Positions 1 to 9,026 are shown, numbered from the stretch's first letter. The stretch is 64,000 bases of DNA from CADEDV01 sp964437415 (GCA_964437415.1 CAYTGN010000006.1:1-64000), one strand, 5' to 3'. Notes: generated by a model from the sequence alone, not told the origin. Translations and numbers: made by a program.

Positions 1-23
1 ATTTGTCCACTACTGAAATCAAT

Positions 24-752
24 ATGAAGAAAATCGTACTGTTTGTTGCCTGTGCTTTGTCTATATCAGCAGTTTTTGCACAGAATGATCCGGCTGTTCC
101 GCCCAAAAAGAAGGAACCTGTCAACCTTAGCAACCGGGCCAATGATCATTTTTTGCTGCAATTAGGTTACGCCGGCTGGGCGGGAAAACCCGATACCGTT
201 TACACCGGCGGGTTCTCCAAAAGCATCAACGGCTACTTCATGTTCGATTTTCCGTTTAAAAACAATCCCCGCCTCAGCATGGCCTTTGGTGCGGGAATTT
301 CTTCAGACCACATATCGTTCAAAAAAGTGTTTGTAGGCATCAAGGAAAACACCACAATACTGCAATTTACCAACCAGGCAGATACCAATCATTTCAAAAA
401 AACCAAGCTGGCCACTGCTTATTTAGAGGCTCCGATAGAGTTTCGCTATTCTGCAGAACCCGAAACAGGCAAAGGGCTTAAAATGGCTATTGGTGTGAGA
501 GTGGGCACCCTGCTCAATGCACATACCCGCAACGTTAGATTCCAGAACAAGAATGGCAATGTGATCAACGATTATACTATGAAAGAAGCAAGCAAAAAAT
601 TTTTTAATAAAACAAGACTGGTGGCTATGGGTCGTGTGGGCTACGGGCACTTGAGTTTGTTCGGCAGCTACCAGCTTACCACCCTGTTTACAGATGGCGT
701 TGCTGCCGAGATCAGGCCTTTTAGCATCGGGATTACAATCAGCGGACTTTAA
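24..752 (+). CDS. Predicted outer-membrane beta-barrel protein
   Basis: A 242-residue exported protein of unknown specific function. The chosen ATG at 24 gives a clean signal peptide (MKKIVLFVACALSISAVFAQ) with a likely cut after AQ; an upstream in-frame TTG at position 3 would put seven polar residues ahead of it and is less likely. After a short Pro/Lys-rich linker the protein alternates hydrophobic and polar residues (for example HFLLQLGYAGW near residue 41) and ends in a hydrophobic strand (FSIGITISGL), as small Bacteroidota outer-membrane barrels do. It is followed by a strong terminator, so it is transcribed apart from hflX. The family is an inference from pattern only. Confidence 0.6.
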   Translation: MKKIVLFVACALSISAVFAQNDPAVPPKKKEPVNLSNRANDHFLLQLGYAGWAGKPDTVYTGGFSKSINGYFMFDFPFKNNPRLSMAFGAGISSDHISFKKVFVGIKENTTILQFTNQADTNHFKKTKLATAYLEAPIEFRYSAEPETGKGLKMAIGVRVGTLLNAHTRNVRFQNKNGNVINDYTMKEASKKFFNKTRLVAMGRVGYGHLSLFGSYQLTTLFTDGVAAEIRPFSIGITISGL

Positions 753-777
753 CAAAGCAACCTTCTTAATCTATAAA

Positions 778-807
778 AGCGGTTCTGCAGGGCAGAGCCG
801 CTTTTTA
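778..807 (+). terminator. Rho-independent terminator after the barrel gene
   Basis: A 10-bp stem (GCGGTTCTGC paired with GCAGAGCCGC, one G-U pair, loop AGG) followed by TTTTTA. It separates the outer-membrane gene from hflX. Confidence 0.8.
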
Positions 808-842
808 TTTCTCACACCTGGTAATCCCCTGTGCTGAATGAC

Positions 843-850
843 TAATTTTG
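843..850 (+). promoter_or_regulatory. Candidate Bacteroidota -7 promoter box for hflX
   Basis: TAATTTTG matches the TAnnTTTG consensus exactly and lies 22 nt before the hflX start codon. No clear TTG -33 element is seen at the usual spacing, so support rests on the -7 box and its position. Confidence 0.4.
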
Positions 851-872
851 CCCACGATATATTGAAGCAACG

Positions 873-2063
873 ATGATCGAAAAAAAGAATAAAATACAGC
901 AGGAAGAAAAAGCAGTGCTGGTGGGGCTGGTGCATAAGAACCAGACAGAACAGCAGGTACAGGAATACCTGGATGAACTGGCTTTTCTTGCCGAAACCGC
1001 CGGAGCAGTTACGGCAAAACGGTTTGTACAAAAACTGCCGCATCCCGATAGCCGCACATTTGTCGGTAAGGGAAAATTAGAAGAGATCAGGCAATACATC
1101 CAGGGAAAAAATATCCGTGTTGTCATCTTTGATGACGAACTCAGCGGAGCGCAGATCAACAACATTGAAAAAGTATTGGATGTAAAAACTATTGACCGCT
1201 CCGATCTCATCCTCGACATTTTTGCCCGCAGGGCAAAAACAGCACAGGCAAGGGCGCAGGTGGAGCTGGCTCAATACCAATACATATTGCCAAGACTGAG
1301 GGGCATGTGGAAACACCTGGAACGTCTCGGTGGCGGTATTGGCACAAGAGGCCCGGGTGAAACAGAAATAGAGACTGACCGCCGTATTGTCCGGGATAAG
1401 ATATCATTGCTCAAGAAAAGACTGGCGGAAATAGATAAACAGGCATACACACAGCGGAAAGACCGTGGTGAATTCATCAGGGTGGCGCTGGTGGGTTATA
1501 CCAATGTGGGCAAAAGCACCATCATGAACCTGCTCAGCAAGCGGGACGTATTTGCCGAGAATAAATTATTTGCCACACTCGACACCACCACCAGCAAAGT
1601 GGTCTTTGAAAACACGCCTTTTTTATTAAGCGACACGGTGGGTTTCATCCGCAAACTGCCGCACCATTTGGTGGAAAGTTTTAAGAGCACATTGGATGAA
1701 GTGAGGGAAGCAGACATACTGTTGCATGTCGTGGATATTTCACATCCTGCCTATGAAGAACAAATGGCGGTGGTGAACACTACGTTGCAGGAACTGAATG
1801 TATATGAGAAGCCAACGCTGACCATCTTCAACAAAATGGATCTTTACGAGAAGAATACTTTTGACGAATGGCTGGAGCCAGACACTAAGAAAGAAATACT
1901 GGATGACCTTTATGAACGCTGGCAGAGAGAAACGAACGGCAATGCGGTGTTTGTTGCAGCCATTGAAAGACGCAACCTCGATATACTTCGTACAACGATT
2001 CTGGAAAAAGTGCGTCTGATGTATAAACTGAGATATCCGTACAAAACAGAGTTTCTTTATTAG
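873..2063 (+). CDS. hflX: Ribosome-associated GTPase HflX
   Basis: 396 residues, full length for HflX, a GTPase that binds the 50S subunit and in other bacteria splits stalled or heat-damaged ribosomes. The N-terminal HflX domain (about residues 25-150) leads to the family-specific glycine-rich stretch GGGIGTRGPGETEIETDRR (153-171), then the GTPase domain: G1 GYTNVGKS (208-215), G3 DTVGF (254-258), G4 NKMD (320-323). The ATG at 873 follows a good -7 box. A Rieske-type gene begins 16 nt downstream, so the two are probably co-transcribed. Identification is secure. Confidence 0.96.
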   Translation: MIEKKNKIQQEEKAVLVGLVHKNQTEQQVQEYLDELAFLAETAGAVTAKRFVQKLPHPDSRTFVGKGKLEEIRQYIQGKNIRVVIFDDELSGAQINNIEKVLDVKTIDRSDLILDIFARRAKTAQARAQVELAQYQYILPRLRGMWKHLERLGGGIGTRGPGETEIETDRRIVRDKISLLKKRLAEIDKQAYTQRKDRGEFIRVALVGYTNVGKSTIMNLLSKRDVFAENKLFATLDTTTSKVVFENTPFLLSDTVGFIRKLPHHLVESFKSTLDEVREADILLHVVDISHPAYEEQMAVVNTTLQELNVYEKPTLTIFNKMDLYEKNTFDEWLEPDTKKEILDDLYERWQRETNGNAVFVAAIERRNLDILRTTILEKVRLMYKLRYPYKTEFLY

Positions 2064-2079
2064 CTATCAACGATGAACT

Positions 2080-2439
2080 ATGAACAAACCCCTCACCTGG
2101 CACAAAATCGCCGATCATATCAACGAACTGGATTTTGCTGATAATAATATCGCTGTGACGGAAGTGAACGGAAAAAAAATTTGCGTCGGTCGTTTTAATG
2201 AGCAGGCTTTTGCTTTTGCCTATAAATGTCCTCATGCCGGTGGCATCATGGCCGATGCTCATATTGATGCACTGGGAAATGTGGTTTGCCCGTTGCACCG
2301 CTATAAGTATGATATGAAGAATGGTCGTAACGTCAGCGGAGAGGGTTATTATTTAACAAACTGGCCGGTGGATCAACGAGAGGACGGTGTGTATGTAGGG
2401 ATGGAGGAAAAAGGGAGTTTCTGGAAGCTGTTTGGATAA
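2080..2439 (+). CDS. Rieske [2Fe-2S] ferredoxin-like protein
   Basis: A 119-residue protein made of a single Rieske domain. The cluster ligands are visible as C50-x-H52 (KCPHAGG) and C70-x2-H73 (CPLHRYKYD), the typical C-x-H / C-x2-H pair. There is no signal peptide or membrane segment, so it should be a cytoplasmic ferredoxin-like electron carrier or small oxygenase component, resembling NirD-type or stand-alone Rieske ferredoxins. The partner enzyme cannot be told from the context: its neighbour hflX is not a redox protein. Confidence 0.88.
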   Translation: MNKPLTWHKIADHINELDFADNNIAVTEVNGKKICVGRFNEQAFAFAYKCPHAGGIMADAHIDALGNVVCPLHRYKYDMKNGRNVSGEGYYLTNWPVDQREDGVYVGMEEKGSFWKLFG

Positions 2440-2480
2440 AAACAAAAAGGGCTGCACAACTGCAACCCTTTGAATTTCAG

Positions 2481-2554
2481 CTCCCCCTGTTGGACTTGAA
2501 CCAACGACCCTCTGATTAACAGTCAGATGCTCTAACCAACTGAGCTAAGGAGGA
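2481..2554 (-). tRNA. tRNA-Asn (anticodon GTT)
   Basis: The reverse complement folds as a complete tRNA: 7-bp acceptor (TCCTCCT with AGGGGGA, one G-U), D arm with AGCTCAGTTGGTTAGAGC, anticodon stem around the loop CTGTTAA (anticodon GTT, reads AAC/AAU), and T arm GGTTCAAGTCC. The discriminator base is G, as usual for tRNA-Asn. CCA is not encoded. It lies alone between the Rieske gene and mnmD, on the strand opposite the Rieske gene. Confidence 0.97.
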
Positions 2555-2654
2555 ATAAAGAACGGGCTGCAAAAATAGGGATATTCAGCTTTTTACAAAG
2601 AAGCAAAAGCAAAAAACAGGGAAAAATTCAGACGTTTTTTAATGCTGGCTGCAA

Positions 2655-3329
2655 TTATTCTTTCCGCGCCCTGATCATTTCCCTTTTGCCGGGAGGGCCC
2701 TGGATTTTTTCAATGACAAAACCCGCTGCTTTCATCGCCCTGCGAACATCAGCTTTGCTGCAATAAGTAACGAGTATTCCGCCCGGCAGCAGCAGAGAAT
2801 ATAACTTTTCAAAAACTTCTTTTGTCCAGAGCTCAGGTTGTGCAGCCGGGGCAAAGGCATCAAAATAAACCAGGAAGAATAAACTGTCTGCTGGCAGAGC
2901 AAAAAGACTTTTTTTGGTTTTGGTCAGCCTGAAATACCAACTGATCTCAACCATTTCTTCCCATCCGCACTGGTGCATTTTTTCAAACAAGGGCTGGTAA
3001 TGCGGCAAATCAAGTTGCCGGCAATAATTCAGTAGGGCTGCCTGGTCTTCATCCAGCGGGAACGGTTCTATCGCCGTATAATAAATTCGGTTTTTATGCT
3101 TGTCCGCTTCTGCCAGGGTCAGCAAAGCATTAAGACCGGTGCCAAACCCTATTTCAAGCACATTATGAATCCCGGTATACCCAAAAACATCAGAGGCCAA
3201 AAGCCCGGCTTCAATAAACACATGCTTTGATTCCTGTACGGCGCCATGCAGGGAATGATAGGTCACATTCATTTCGGGTATGCTCACCGAATGAGAACCG
3301 TCTTTGGTCACAATTAATTGACGCTGCAT
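2655..3329 (-). CDS. mnmD: tRNA (mnm5s2U34) methyltransferase MnmD
   Basis: 224 residues matching the stand-alone MnmD / MnmC1-type methyltransferase, which uses S-adenosylmethionine for the last methylation of 5-methylaminomethyl-2-thiouridine at the wobble base of Lys, Glu and Gln tRNAs. The SAM-binding motif is NVLEIGFGTGLNALL (from about residue 56), followed by an acidic motif AIEPFPLD and the family signature FDAFAPAAQPELWTKEVF near residue 160. There is no fused FAD oxidase (MnmC2) domain, so this is the monofunctional form known from many non-enterobacterial species. It is divergent from the glycosylase gene, with 37 nt between start codons. Confidence 0.9.
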   Translation of the reverse strand: MQRQLIVTKDGSHSVSIPEMNVTYHSLHGAVQESKHVFIEAGLLASDVFGYTGIHNVLEIGFGTGLNALLTLAEADKHKNRIYYTAIEPFPLDEDQAALLNYCRQLDLPHYQPLFEKMHQCGWEEMVEISWYFRLTKTKKSLFALPADSLFFLVYFDAFAPAAQPELWTKEVFEKLYSLLLPGGILVTYCSKADVRRAMKAAGFVIEKIQGPPGKREMIRARKE

Positions 3330-3366
3330 CGTACAAAATTCTATATTTATTTTTTAATGATAAGCC

Positions 3367-4005
3367 ATGCATTATATCGGGCATCTTTCCAAAGACAGAA
3401 AGCTGAAAAAATTGCTTGCTAACGGCCAGCCACACCAGCTCAGGAAAAGAAAGAATATCTGCACCTATCTCTGTGCTTCTATCATGAGCCAGCAGCTCAG
3501 CACCAAAGTGGCCGATGTGATCTATACCCGATTCATCGCTTTGTTTGATGGAAAAGAACCGGCGCCGCAGCAGATCGTTGACATCCCTTTTGAAAAATTA
3601 AGAGCTATTGGTTTATCAAATGCGAAAGTAAACTATGTAAAAAACGTGGCGCTGTTTGAATTAGAAAAAGGAATGAGTGCCAAAAAACTGGCGAAGATGA
3701 GTAACGAAGAAGTGATTGCTTATCTCACCGAAATAAAAGGAGTGGGGCGGTGGACAGTGGAAATGCTGCTGATGTTTGCCCTTGGCCGTGAAGATGTGTT
3801 TGCAGTGGATGACCTCGGCATTCAAAATGCGATGATCAGGCTGTATAAACTCGACAGGGAAGATAAAAAGCAATTCAAGGAAGAGTTACTGAAAATATCC
3901 TCCCGGTGGAGCCCCTACCGCACCTATGCCTGTGTGCACCTGTGGCGCTGGAAAGACAATGCCCCTGTGCAAAAAAAGAAAAGACCAAAGGAAAAGATCA
4001 GGTGA
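3367..4005 (+). CDS. DNA-3-methyladenine glycosylase, AlkA-type HhH-GPD
   Basis: A 212-residue HhH-GPD superfamily glycosylase that should excise alkylated purines in base-excision repair. The helix-hairpin-helix is seen at IKGVGRWTVEMLLMFALG (about 123-140), followed by DVFAVDDLG, in which D149 aligns with the catalytic aspartate. There is no iron-sulphur cluster motif, which argues against MutY or Nth. It lacks the N-terminal domain of E. coli AlkA and resembles the short DNA-3-methyladenine glycosylase 2 family. The basic tail (KKKRPKEK) may help DNA binding. A Kazal-domain gene begins 29 nt downstream. Confidence 0.88.
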   Translation: MHYIGHLSKDRKLKKLLANGQPHQLRKRKNICTYLCASIMSQQLSTKVADVIYTRFIALFDGKEPAPQQIVDIPFEKLRAIGLSNAKVNYVKNVALFELEKGMSAKKLAKMSNEEVIAYLTEIKGVGRWTVEMLLMFALGREDVFAVDDLGIQNAMIRLYKLDREDKKQFKEELLKISSRWSPYRTYACVHLWRWKDNAPVQKKKRPKEKIR

Positions 4006-4034
4006 TTCGGCGGATATTTGTAAAAAAATTTTCT

Positions 4035-4268
4035 ATGAAACGAATGCTTATCTCCACTGCTGCTTTCCTGCTTCTGTTTTCGCTTACACAAGCCACCTGT
4101 AAGGGCAAAGGAAAAAAAGATGATTGTATTGATCAAAGCAAAATATCCGAAGGCCCCTGCACTATGGAATACGATCCTGTTTGCGGCTGCGACAATAAGA
4201 CCTATTCCAATCCCTGCATCGCTGGCAGGGCAGGTGTCACCAAATGGGAAAAGGGAGAGTGTAAGTAA
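4035..4268 (+). CDS. Secreted Kazal-type serine protease inhibitor domain protein
   Basis: A 77-residue exported protein. The ATG at 4035 gives a signal peptide (MKRMLISTAAFLLLFSLTQA); starting at the in-frame 3906 codon would overlap alkA and bury the signal peptide. The mature part has one Kazal domain: CTMEYDPVCGCDNKTYSNPC, with the hallmark VCGxDNxTYxNxC spacing and a final Cys three residues from the end. Kazal domains usually block serine proteases by presenting a rigid loop, here around YDPV. The lipobox is not canonical (QATC), so it is probably periplasmic or secreted rather than lipidated. Its target is unknown. Confidence 0.85.
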   Translation: MKRMLISTAAFLLLFSLTQATCKGKGKKDDCIDQSKISEGPCTMEYDPVCGCDNKTYSNPCIAGRAGVTKWEKGECK

Positions 4269-4317
4269 TAAATAACAATAACCGTCTGTTTGATCTCAAA
4301 GCCTGTTCAACTCACGT

Positions 4318-4325
4318 TATTTTTG
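4318..4325 (+). promoter_or_regulatory. Candidate -7 promoter box for the GT39 gene
   Basis: TATTTTTG is an exact TAnnTTTG match in the 171-nt gap before the GT39 gene. A TTTG lies upstream at 4289-4292, but 25 nt away, longer than usual. It predicts a 5' leader of about 110 nt in which no convincing structure was seen. Confidence 0.35.
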
Positions 4326-4439
4326 CAAACGGGTGATTCGTTACAGGTATAATATTATTGAACCAGCAATATTTTCTGATATTTAGCCGGTCAGTAAAAT
4401 TGAGGAAACCCGTATAATTTTTTATAAAAAAATCAGCCG

Positions 4440-6107
4440 ATGCTTCAAATCCCGGGCAACAAGATTGTGATCTTTATCATTGCAGCCGCACTTTTGTTCT
4501 TTATCCCTTTTCTCGGCGCTGTTCATTTATTTGACTGGGATGAGATCAATTTTGCAGAATGTTCCCGGGAAATGCTGGTCACAGGGGATTATTCGCAGGT
4601 GTATATAAACTATCTGCCATTCTGGGAAAAACCACCCATGTTTTTCTGGATGCAAAGTGCAGCCATGTATGTTTTTGGAGTAAATGAATTTGCAGCAAGA
4701 TTTCCCAATGCGGTGTGCGGTGTCATCACACTGGTAGTTCTTTACCGGTGCGGCAGCAAACTTTTTGGCCGGAACTTCGGCATACTGTGGGCCCTTGCTT
4801 ATGGCGGTTCATTTTTTCCGGCCATGTATTTCAAGTCAGGCATCATTGATCCCTGGTTCAATCTTTTTATTTTCTTATCAGTTTATCATTTTATCCAATA
4901 TCACTGGAAAAGAAATGCAATGGACAAACCCGGGCTCAGCAAAAGCCTCGCTTACTATGCCATTTGGTCGGGTGTGTATATGGGACTTGCCATGCTCACC
5001 AAAGGCCAGGTAGCGCTGATGATCTTTTTGCTGATGTTGTTTGTTTACCTCGCTGCCAACCGGTTCCGGTTTTATTTTGGCGCCGGTCATGCTTTCCTGT
5101 TTTTGGGTGCAGCGTTTTTTGTTACAGCGCTTTGGTATGGCTACGAAACTATAAAAAATGGTCCCTGGTTTCTTGGTGAGTTCATCAAGTATCAATACCG
5201 CCTGTTTACTACGCATGATGCCGGGCAGAAAGGTTTTTTCGGATATCACTTCGTAGTCATTCTTTTTGGCGCATTTCCTGCATCGGTGTTTGCTATACCT
5301 TCTTTTTTTAAAACCGCTTATAGCAGCGCTTTTGAAAAGGATTTTAAGAAGTGGATGCTTATTATGTTTTGGGTGGTGCTTGTTTTATTTACGGTCGTTC
5401 AGTCCCGCATCATCCATTATTCTTCACTGGCCTGGTTTCCGGTTACCTTTCTCGCTGCATACAGTTTTTATAAATGGGAGAGAGGCGAACTGCAGGTTAA
5501 AAAATATACACTGGTCTTGCTGGCTATTGTTGGCGGCCTCTTATCACTGCTGCTGCTGGCGGCGCCTGTCATCGGGATGAATATAAAAAAGATCATACCC
5601 TATGTGAAAGACAAGTTTGCACAGGCCAATATGGAGGCGGAGGTAAACTGGACAGGCTGGGAAGCGATCGCCGGAATTGTATTGGTTGCCGTTCTTGCAG
5701 TTGGGATCACTCAACTGGTGAAAAGGAATTTTCACAAGGCAAAATGGGTATTCTTTGCAGGCACGGCTATTGTGATATTCCTGGCATCTGCCATGATCGT
5801 TCCCCGTGCAGAACGCTATTCGCAGGGCGCCGCTGTTGACTTTTTTATTGAAAGACAAGGAGAAGATTGTTATGTGGCGGTGCTGGGCTACAAAAGCTAT
5901 GCACATCTTTTTTATACCATGAAAAAGAAACCGGAAAATAAAAACGCTTATGACCAGGACTGGTTACTGGAAGGCCCTGTTGATAAGCCGGTTTATTTTG
6001 TTACAAAGATCAATAAGGCAGACAACTATAAACAGTATACTGAGCTGAAGGAGTTATACCGCAAAAACGGGTTTGTTTTTTTTAAAAGAGAAGTGCCGGC
6101 ACCCTGA
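4440..6107 (+). CDS. ArnT-like glycosyltransferase family 39 membrane protein
   Basis: A 555-residue multi-pass membrane protein. The first loop has the GT39/GT83 signature FDWDEINFAECSREML (about 30-45), with the acidic residues expected at the active site, and YLPFWEKPPMFFWMQ shortly after, as in ArnT and protein mannosyltransferases (PMT_2 family). Around ten or more hydrophobic segments follow. Such enzymes move a sugar from a polyprenyl-phosphate donor to lipid A or protein on the outer face of the inner membrane. The GT2 gene at 7006-7755 could supply the polyprenyl-linked sugar, but they are on opposite strands. The substrate cannot be deduced. Confidence 0.85.
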   Translation: MLQIPGNKIVIFIIAAALLFFIPFLGAVHLFDWDEINFAECSREMLVTGDYSQVYINYLPFWEKPPMFFWMQSAAMYVFGVNEFAARFPNAVCGVITLVVLYRCGSKLFGRNFGILWALAYGGSFFPAMYFKSGIIDPWFNLFIFLSVYHFIQYHWKRNAMDKPGLSKSLAYYAIWSGVYMGLAMLTKGQVALMIFLLMLFVYLAANRFRFYFGAGHAFLFLGAAFFVTALWYGYETIKNGPWFLGEFIKYQYRLFTTHDAGQKGFFGYHFVVILFGAFPASVFAIPSFFKTAYSSAFEKDFKKWMLIMFWVVLVLFTVVQSRIIHYSSLAWFPVTFLAAYSFYKWERGELQVKKYTLVLLAIVGGLLSLLLLAAPVIGMNIKKIIPYVKDKFAQANMEAEVNWTGWEAIAGIVLVAVLAVGITQLVKRNFHKAKWVFFAGTAIVIFLASAMIVPRAERYSQGAAVDFFIERQGEDCYVAVLGYKSYAHLFYTMKKKPENKNAYDQDWLLEGPVDKPVYFVTKINKADNYKQYTELKELYRKNGFVFFKREVPAP

Positions 6108-6112
6108 CATCT

Positions 6113-6949
6113 CTATTTCTTCTTGCGGGAAAAGAACCGCAGGAGACTACTTACTATTTTGTCATTGGAGCCAAGCCAGCCTTTGATACGGGTATAAGCG
6201 GCTACCATCATATTGTCCACTTTCACCATGAATTTTTTGCTACCATCCTCAGGCCGGGCTTTGTAATGCGTGGCCCTGCGAAAAGGATTTTTCTCTTCAG
6301 TGTAATAATACAAAGCAATGGATCGTCTGAAACGGTCATCCGGGCAGGTCGTCGGTTCGGGGTGGCCATGATAAGAATCAGCATCAGTATTGAAAATGAC
6401 ACAGCGGTTGAACAGGGGCGCAATTTTTTTCTGGCAGGCATTCATTTGTTTGTCCCACAATTCCAGTTTGCCTCCCCATTCGTCTTGCCAGTCTTTGTTC
6501 AGGTACACCAGCACATTCACCCGTCTTTGCCAGTGGCGATGGTGGGGATGCACGGTGAAATCAGCATGAATGTTAAGGTATCCGCCCCTGCCAGACTGGT
6601 GAATGCCGCCTCCTTCCAACTGATCATCTTTCATCAGACCTTCTATTCCTGTGAGTTTACTGAGAAAATCAAGAAATTCCGGCGAGTTAAGCTCTTCAAT
6701 AACAGTTTTGATAGAGGGGCTCAGCATATCCGCTTTATTCAGCCCCTTTTTCTTTTCATTAAAATGAACATAATTAATCCATCCGCCCGATTCATTCAGA
6801 GCATTAAATTCATCTGCACACTTCGATAAAAACTCTGGGTCAATAAAGTTTTCCAAGACGATGTGCGGATAGGGATCGGCAGATTGGTAATCACGGCCAA
6901 TAACAGATAGACGGTTATTCCATGCTGCATAATCAAAAATGGAAGACAT
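6113..6949 (-). CDS. 2-oxoglutarate/Fe(II)-dependent oxygenase, prolyl 4-hydroxylase-like
   Basis: 278 residues with a double-stranded beta-helix oxygenase core. The iron triad can be placed at H128 and D130 (LNIHADF) and the distal histidine in SYHGHPEP (H194 or H196), with an arginine from RRSIALYYY (about 208-209) to bind 2-oxoglutarate. The family acts on sugars, peptides or natural products, and several members sit in polysaccharide or glycan clusters. Here it is flanked by GT39 and GT2 genes, which fits a role in modifying a surface glycan or its protein, but that is inference. Its stop lies five bases from the convergent GT39 gene. Confidence 0.85.
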   Translation of the reverse strand: MSSIFDYAAWNNRLSVIGRDYQSADPYPHIVLENFIDPEFLSKCADEFNALNESGGWINYVHFNEKKKGLNKADMLSPSIKTVIEELNSPEFLDFLSKLTGIEGLMKDDQLEGGGIHQSGRGGYLNIHADFTVHPHHRHWQRRVNVLVYLNKDWQDEWGGKLELWDKQMNACQKKIAPLFNRCVIFNTDADSYHGHPEPTTCPDDRFRRSIALYYYTEEKNPFRRATHYKARPEDGSKKFMVKVDNMMVAAYTRIKGWLGSNDKIVSSLLRFFSRKKK

Positions 6950-7005
6950 AGTGACAGATTGGTTGTGTTCAAAGATACCTTAAGGGTCAATAGCAGGGAA
7001 GTCCT

Positions 7006-7755
7006 CTATTCTTTTTTTTGCATCAACCGCCATTTGAATAACCGCCATTTGGCGAAGCGATATAAAAAACTGACCCGGATAACACCCAGCCCATAGACCA
7101 CGCTGCGGCTGAAATTAATTGAAGAGGCTTCTTTGAAATAATTGGCCGGGCAGGTGATCTCTGCTATTTCAAAATCATGGTAAAACAACTGGGCTATCAT
7201 CTCGTTGTCAAAAATAAAATCATCTGAGTTTTTTTCATAAGCAATGGTTTGCAATGCTTGTCGGGAAAATGCCCTGTAGCCGGTGTGGTATTCCGACAAT
7301 TTTTTGCCCAGCATAAAGTTCTGGAAAAGGGTGAGCAGCCGGTTGAAGATATATTTATACAAAGGCATGCCGCCCCGCAGCGCCCCTCTTCCCAGGATGC
7401 GGGAACCAAACACCACCGGGTAAAGTCCGCTGCCGATCAGGTGGGCCATCGAGGGGATCAGCAAGGGTGTGTATTGATAATCGGGATGAAGCATGATGAC
7501 GATATCTGCATCCAGTTCCAGGGCTTTTTGGTAGCAGGTTTTCTGGTTGCCGCCATAGCCTTTGTTCTGCTCATGCCGGATGATGTGACGGATGCCAAGT
7601 GATGCAGCCACTTTGATGGTCTCATCCTTGCTGCTGTCGTCCACCAGCACCACATCGTCTACATTATCAAAAGGGATTTCCCGGTACGTTCTTTCCAATG
7701 TCAGCCCCGCATTGTATGCCGGCAGCACCACCACCACTTTTTTATTATTGATCAT
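7006..7755 (-). CDS. Glycosyltransferase family 2, DPM1-like
   Basis: A 249-residue GT-A fold enzyme. The N-terminus has the GT2 pattern VVVLPAYNAGLTLERTYREI and VVLVDDSSKDET; the metal/nucleotide-sugar motif appears as MLHPDYQY near residue 88, and the acceptor loop as SEYHTGYRAFSRQAL. It resembles dolichyl-/polyprenyl-phosphate sugar synthases but lacks C-terminal transmembrane helices; the C-terminus is basic (FKWRLMQKKE). It may make the lipid-linked donor for the nearby GT39 enzyme. The 2OG oxygenase lies 56 nt downstream on the same strand, so the two may be one operon. Confidence 0.88.
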   Translation of the reverse strand: MINNKKVVVVLPAYNAGLTLERTYREIPFDNVDDVVLVDDSSKDETIKVAASLGIRHIIRHEQNKGYGGNQKTCYQKALELDADIVIMLHPDYQYTPLLIPSMAHLIGSGLYPVVFGSRILGRGALRGGMPLYKYIFNRLLTLFQNFMLGKKLSEYHTGYRAFSRQALQTIAYEKNSDDFIFDNEMIAQLFYHDFEIAEITCPANYFKEASSINFSRSVVYGLGVIRVSFLYRFAKWRLFKWRLMQKKE

Positions 7756-7793
7756 AGCCGGAAAAAATTGATTCGATAAGTATTAAGTAAGGA

Positions 7794-8909
7794 CTAAATA
7801 ATCACCTTTCCCATCTTTTTCAACCACCCCTCTTCAATCACAGCGCCAAGCCCCGGAGCATCCGGAACTTTCACCACGCCATTGGCTGCATACACAATGC
7901 CGCCGGTGACGGGGTCTTCTTTCAGCATCAGCGCTGTGTCAAAATCAAAATGAACAATAGCAGGACTGCACAAGGCAAAATGAGCAAAACCGGTCATTGC
8001 CAATCTTGATTCGATCATGGCGCCAACCTGCAAGTGCAAACCGGCAGCTTCTGCCATGCGAACCATTTTTAATCCTTTGTAAATGCCGCCTGATTTGCCC
8101 AACTTGATATTGAAATAATCACAGGCTTTCAAAGCGATCAGTCTTTCTGCATCATGGTCATCACCACAACATTCATCTGCCATGATGGGAATGGGGCTGT
8201 CTTGTTTCACTTTGGGCAGGCTCATAAAATCCCAGCGGGCAATGGGCTCTTCGCAGTGCTGAATATCTAATGGCGCCAGCGCATTCAATGTTTCAATCGC
8301 TTCTTCCACTGACCAGCCCTGGTTGGCATCAATGCGTAGCGGAATATCGTTGCCAACGGCGACACGAATAGCTTTCATTCTCTCTACATCCAATCTTCCG
8401 TTTTTCCCCAGCTTCACTTTGATGGCAGGGTAGCCCTGCTCTTTTATTTTCACGGCATCAGCCGCCATTTTTTGCGGATCGCTGATGCTTACGGTATAAT
8501 CAGTGATAATGGTTTTGTTATTATCGCCGCCTATGAATTTGTACAGCGGCACACCGGCATGTTGCGCAGCAATATCATACAGCGCCATGTCAAATGCACT
8601 TTTTATGCTGTTGTTGCCGTAGATGACAGCATCCATCAGGTTAATGCAGCTTTCAATATTCAGCGGGTTTTTTCCTTTCAGCGCTTTCGCAAAATATTGC
8701 CCCACGATGAAACTGGTGTCCTGGCTTTCACCATTGATGGGCATATAAGGACTGCATTCGCCAAAGCCAATAATGCCTTCCCGGGTAATGATCTTTACCA
8801 GCACATTTTCGGCGCTGTCCTCTCTTCCCAATGAAGTGATAAAAGGTTCAATCAGGGGGATAGATAATTTGTAAAGTTCAACCTGCTGAATGGTAAGCGT
8901 ATTGCTCAT
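7794..8909 (-). CDS. Dipeptide epimerase, enolase superfamily
   Basis: 371 residues of the mandelate racemase/muconate lactonising enzyme family. Catalytic lysines are K164 and K166 (AIKVKLG) and K269 (NIKLGKSGG); metal ligands lie in RIDANQGW (D194), HCEEP (E220/E221) and MADE (D245). A C-terminal DxD (D322, D324 in HFDFDTALML) is the mark of the dipeptide epimerase subgroup, which binds the alpha-amino group of the dipeptide. The best-known reaction is L-Ala-D/L-Glu epimerisation in murein peptide recycling, but Bacteroidota members vary in specificity. No other murein recycling gene is adjacent. Confidence 0.87.
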   Translation of the reverse strand: MSNTLTIQQVELYKLSIPLIEPFITSLGREDSAENVLVKIITREGIIGFGECSPYMPINGESQDTSFIVGQYFAKALKGKNPLNIESCINLMDAVIYGNNSIKSAFDMALYDIAAQHAGVPLYKFIGGDNNKTIITDYTVSISDPQKMAADAVKIKEQGYPAIKVKLGKNGRLDVERMKAIRVAVGNDIPLRIDANQGWSVEEAIETLNALAPLDIQHCEEPIARWDFMSLPKVKQDSPIPIMADECCGDDHDAERLIALKACDYFNIKLGKSGGIYKGLKMVRMAEAAGLHLQVGAMIESRLAMTGFAHFALCSPAIVHFDFDTALMLKEDPVTGGIVYAANGVVKVPDAPGLGAVIEEGWLKKMGKVII

Positions 8910-9026
8910 GATGGATCGTTAAAAGACGTAAAGATAGGCGCAGGGCTGTTTTCCGCAGCCATATTGGCTTTGTTTTTGTCATACCAAAAACCTGTTGTTT
9001 ATCGTTATAAGATCAATCTCCGTTAT

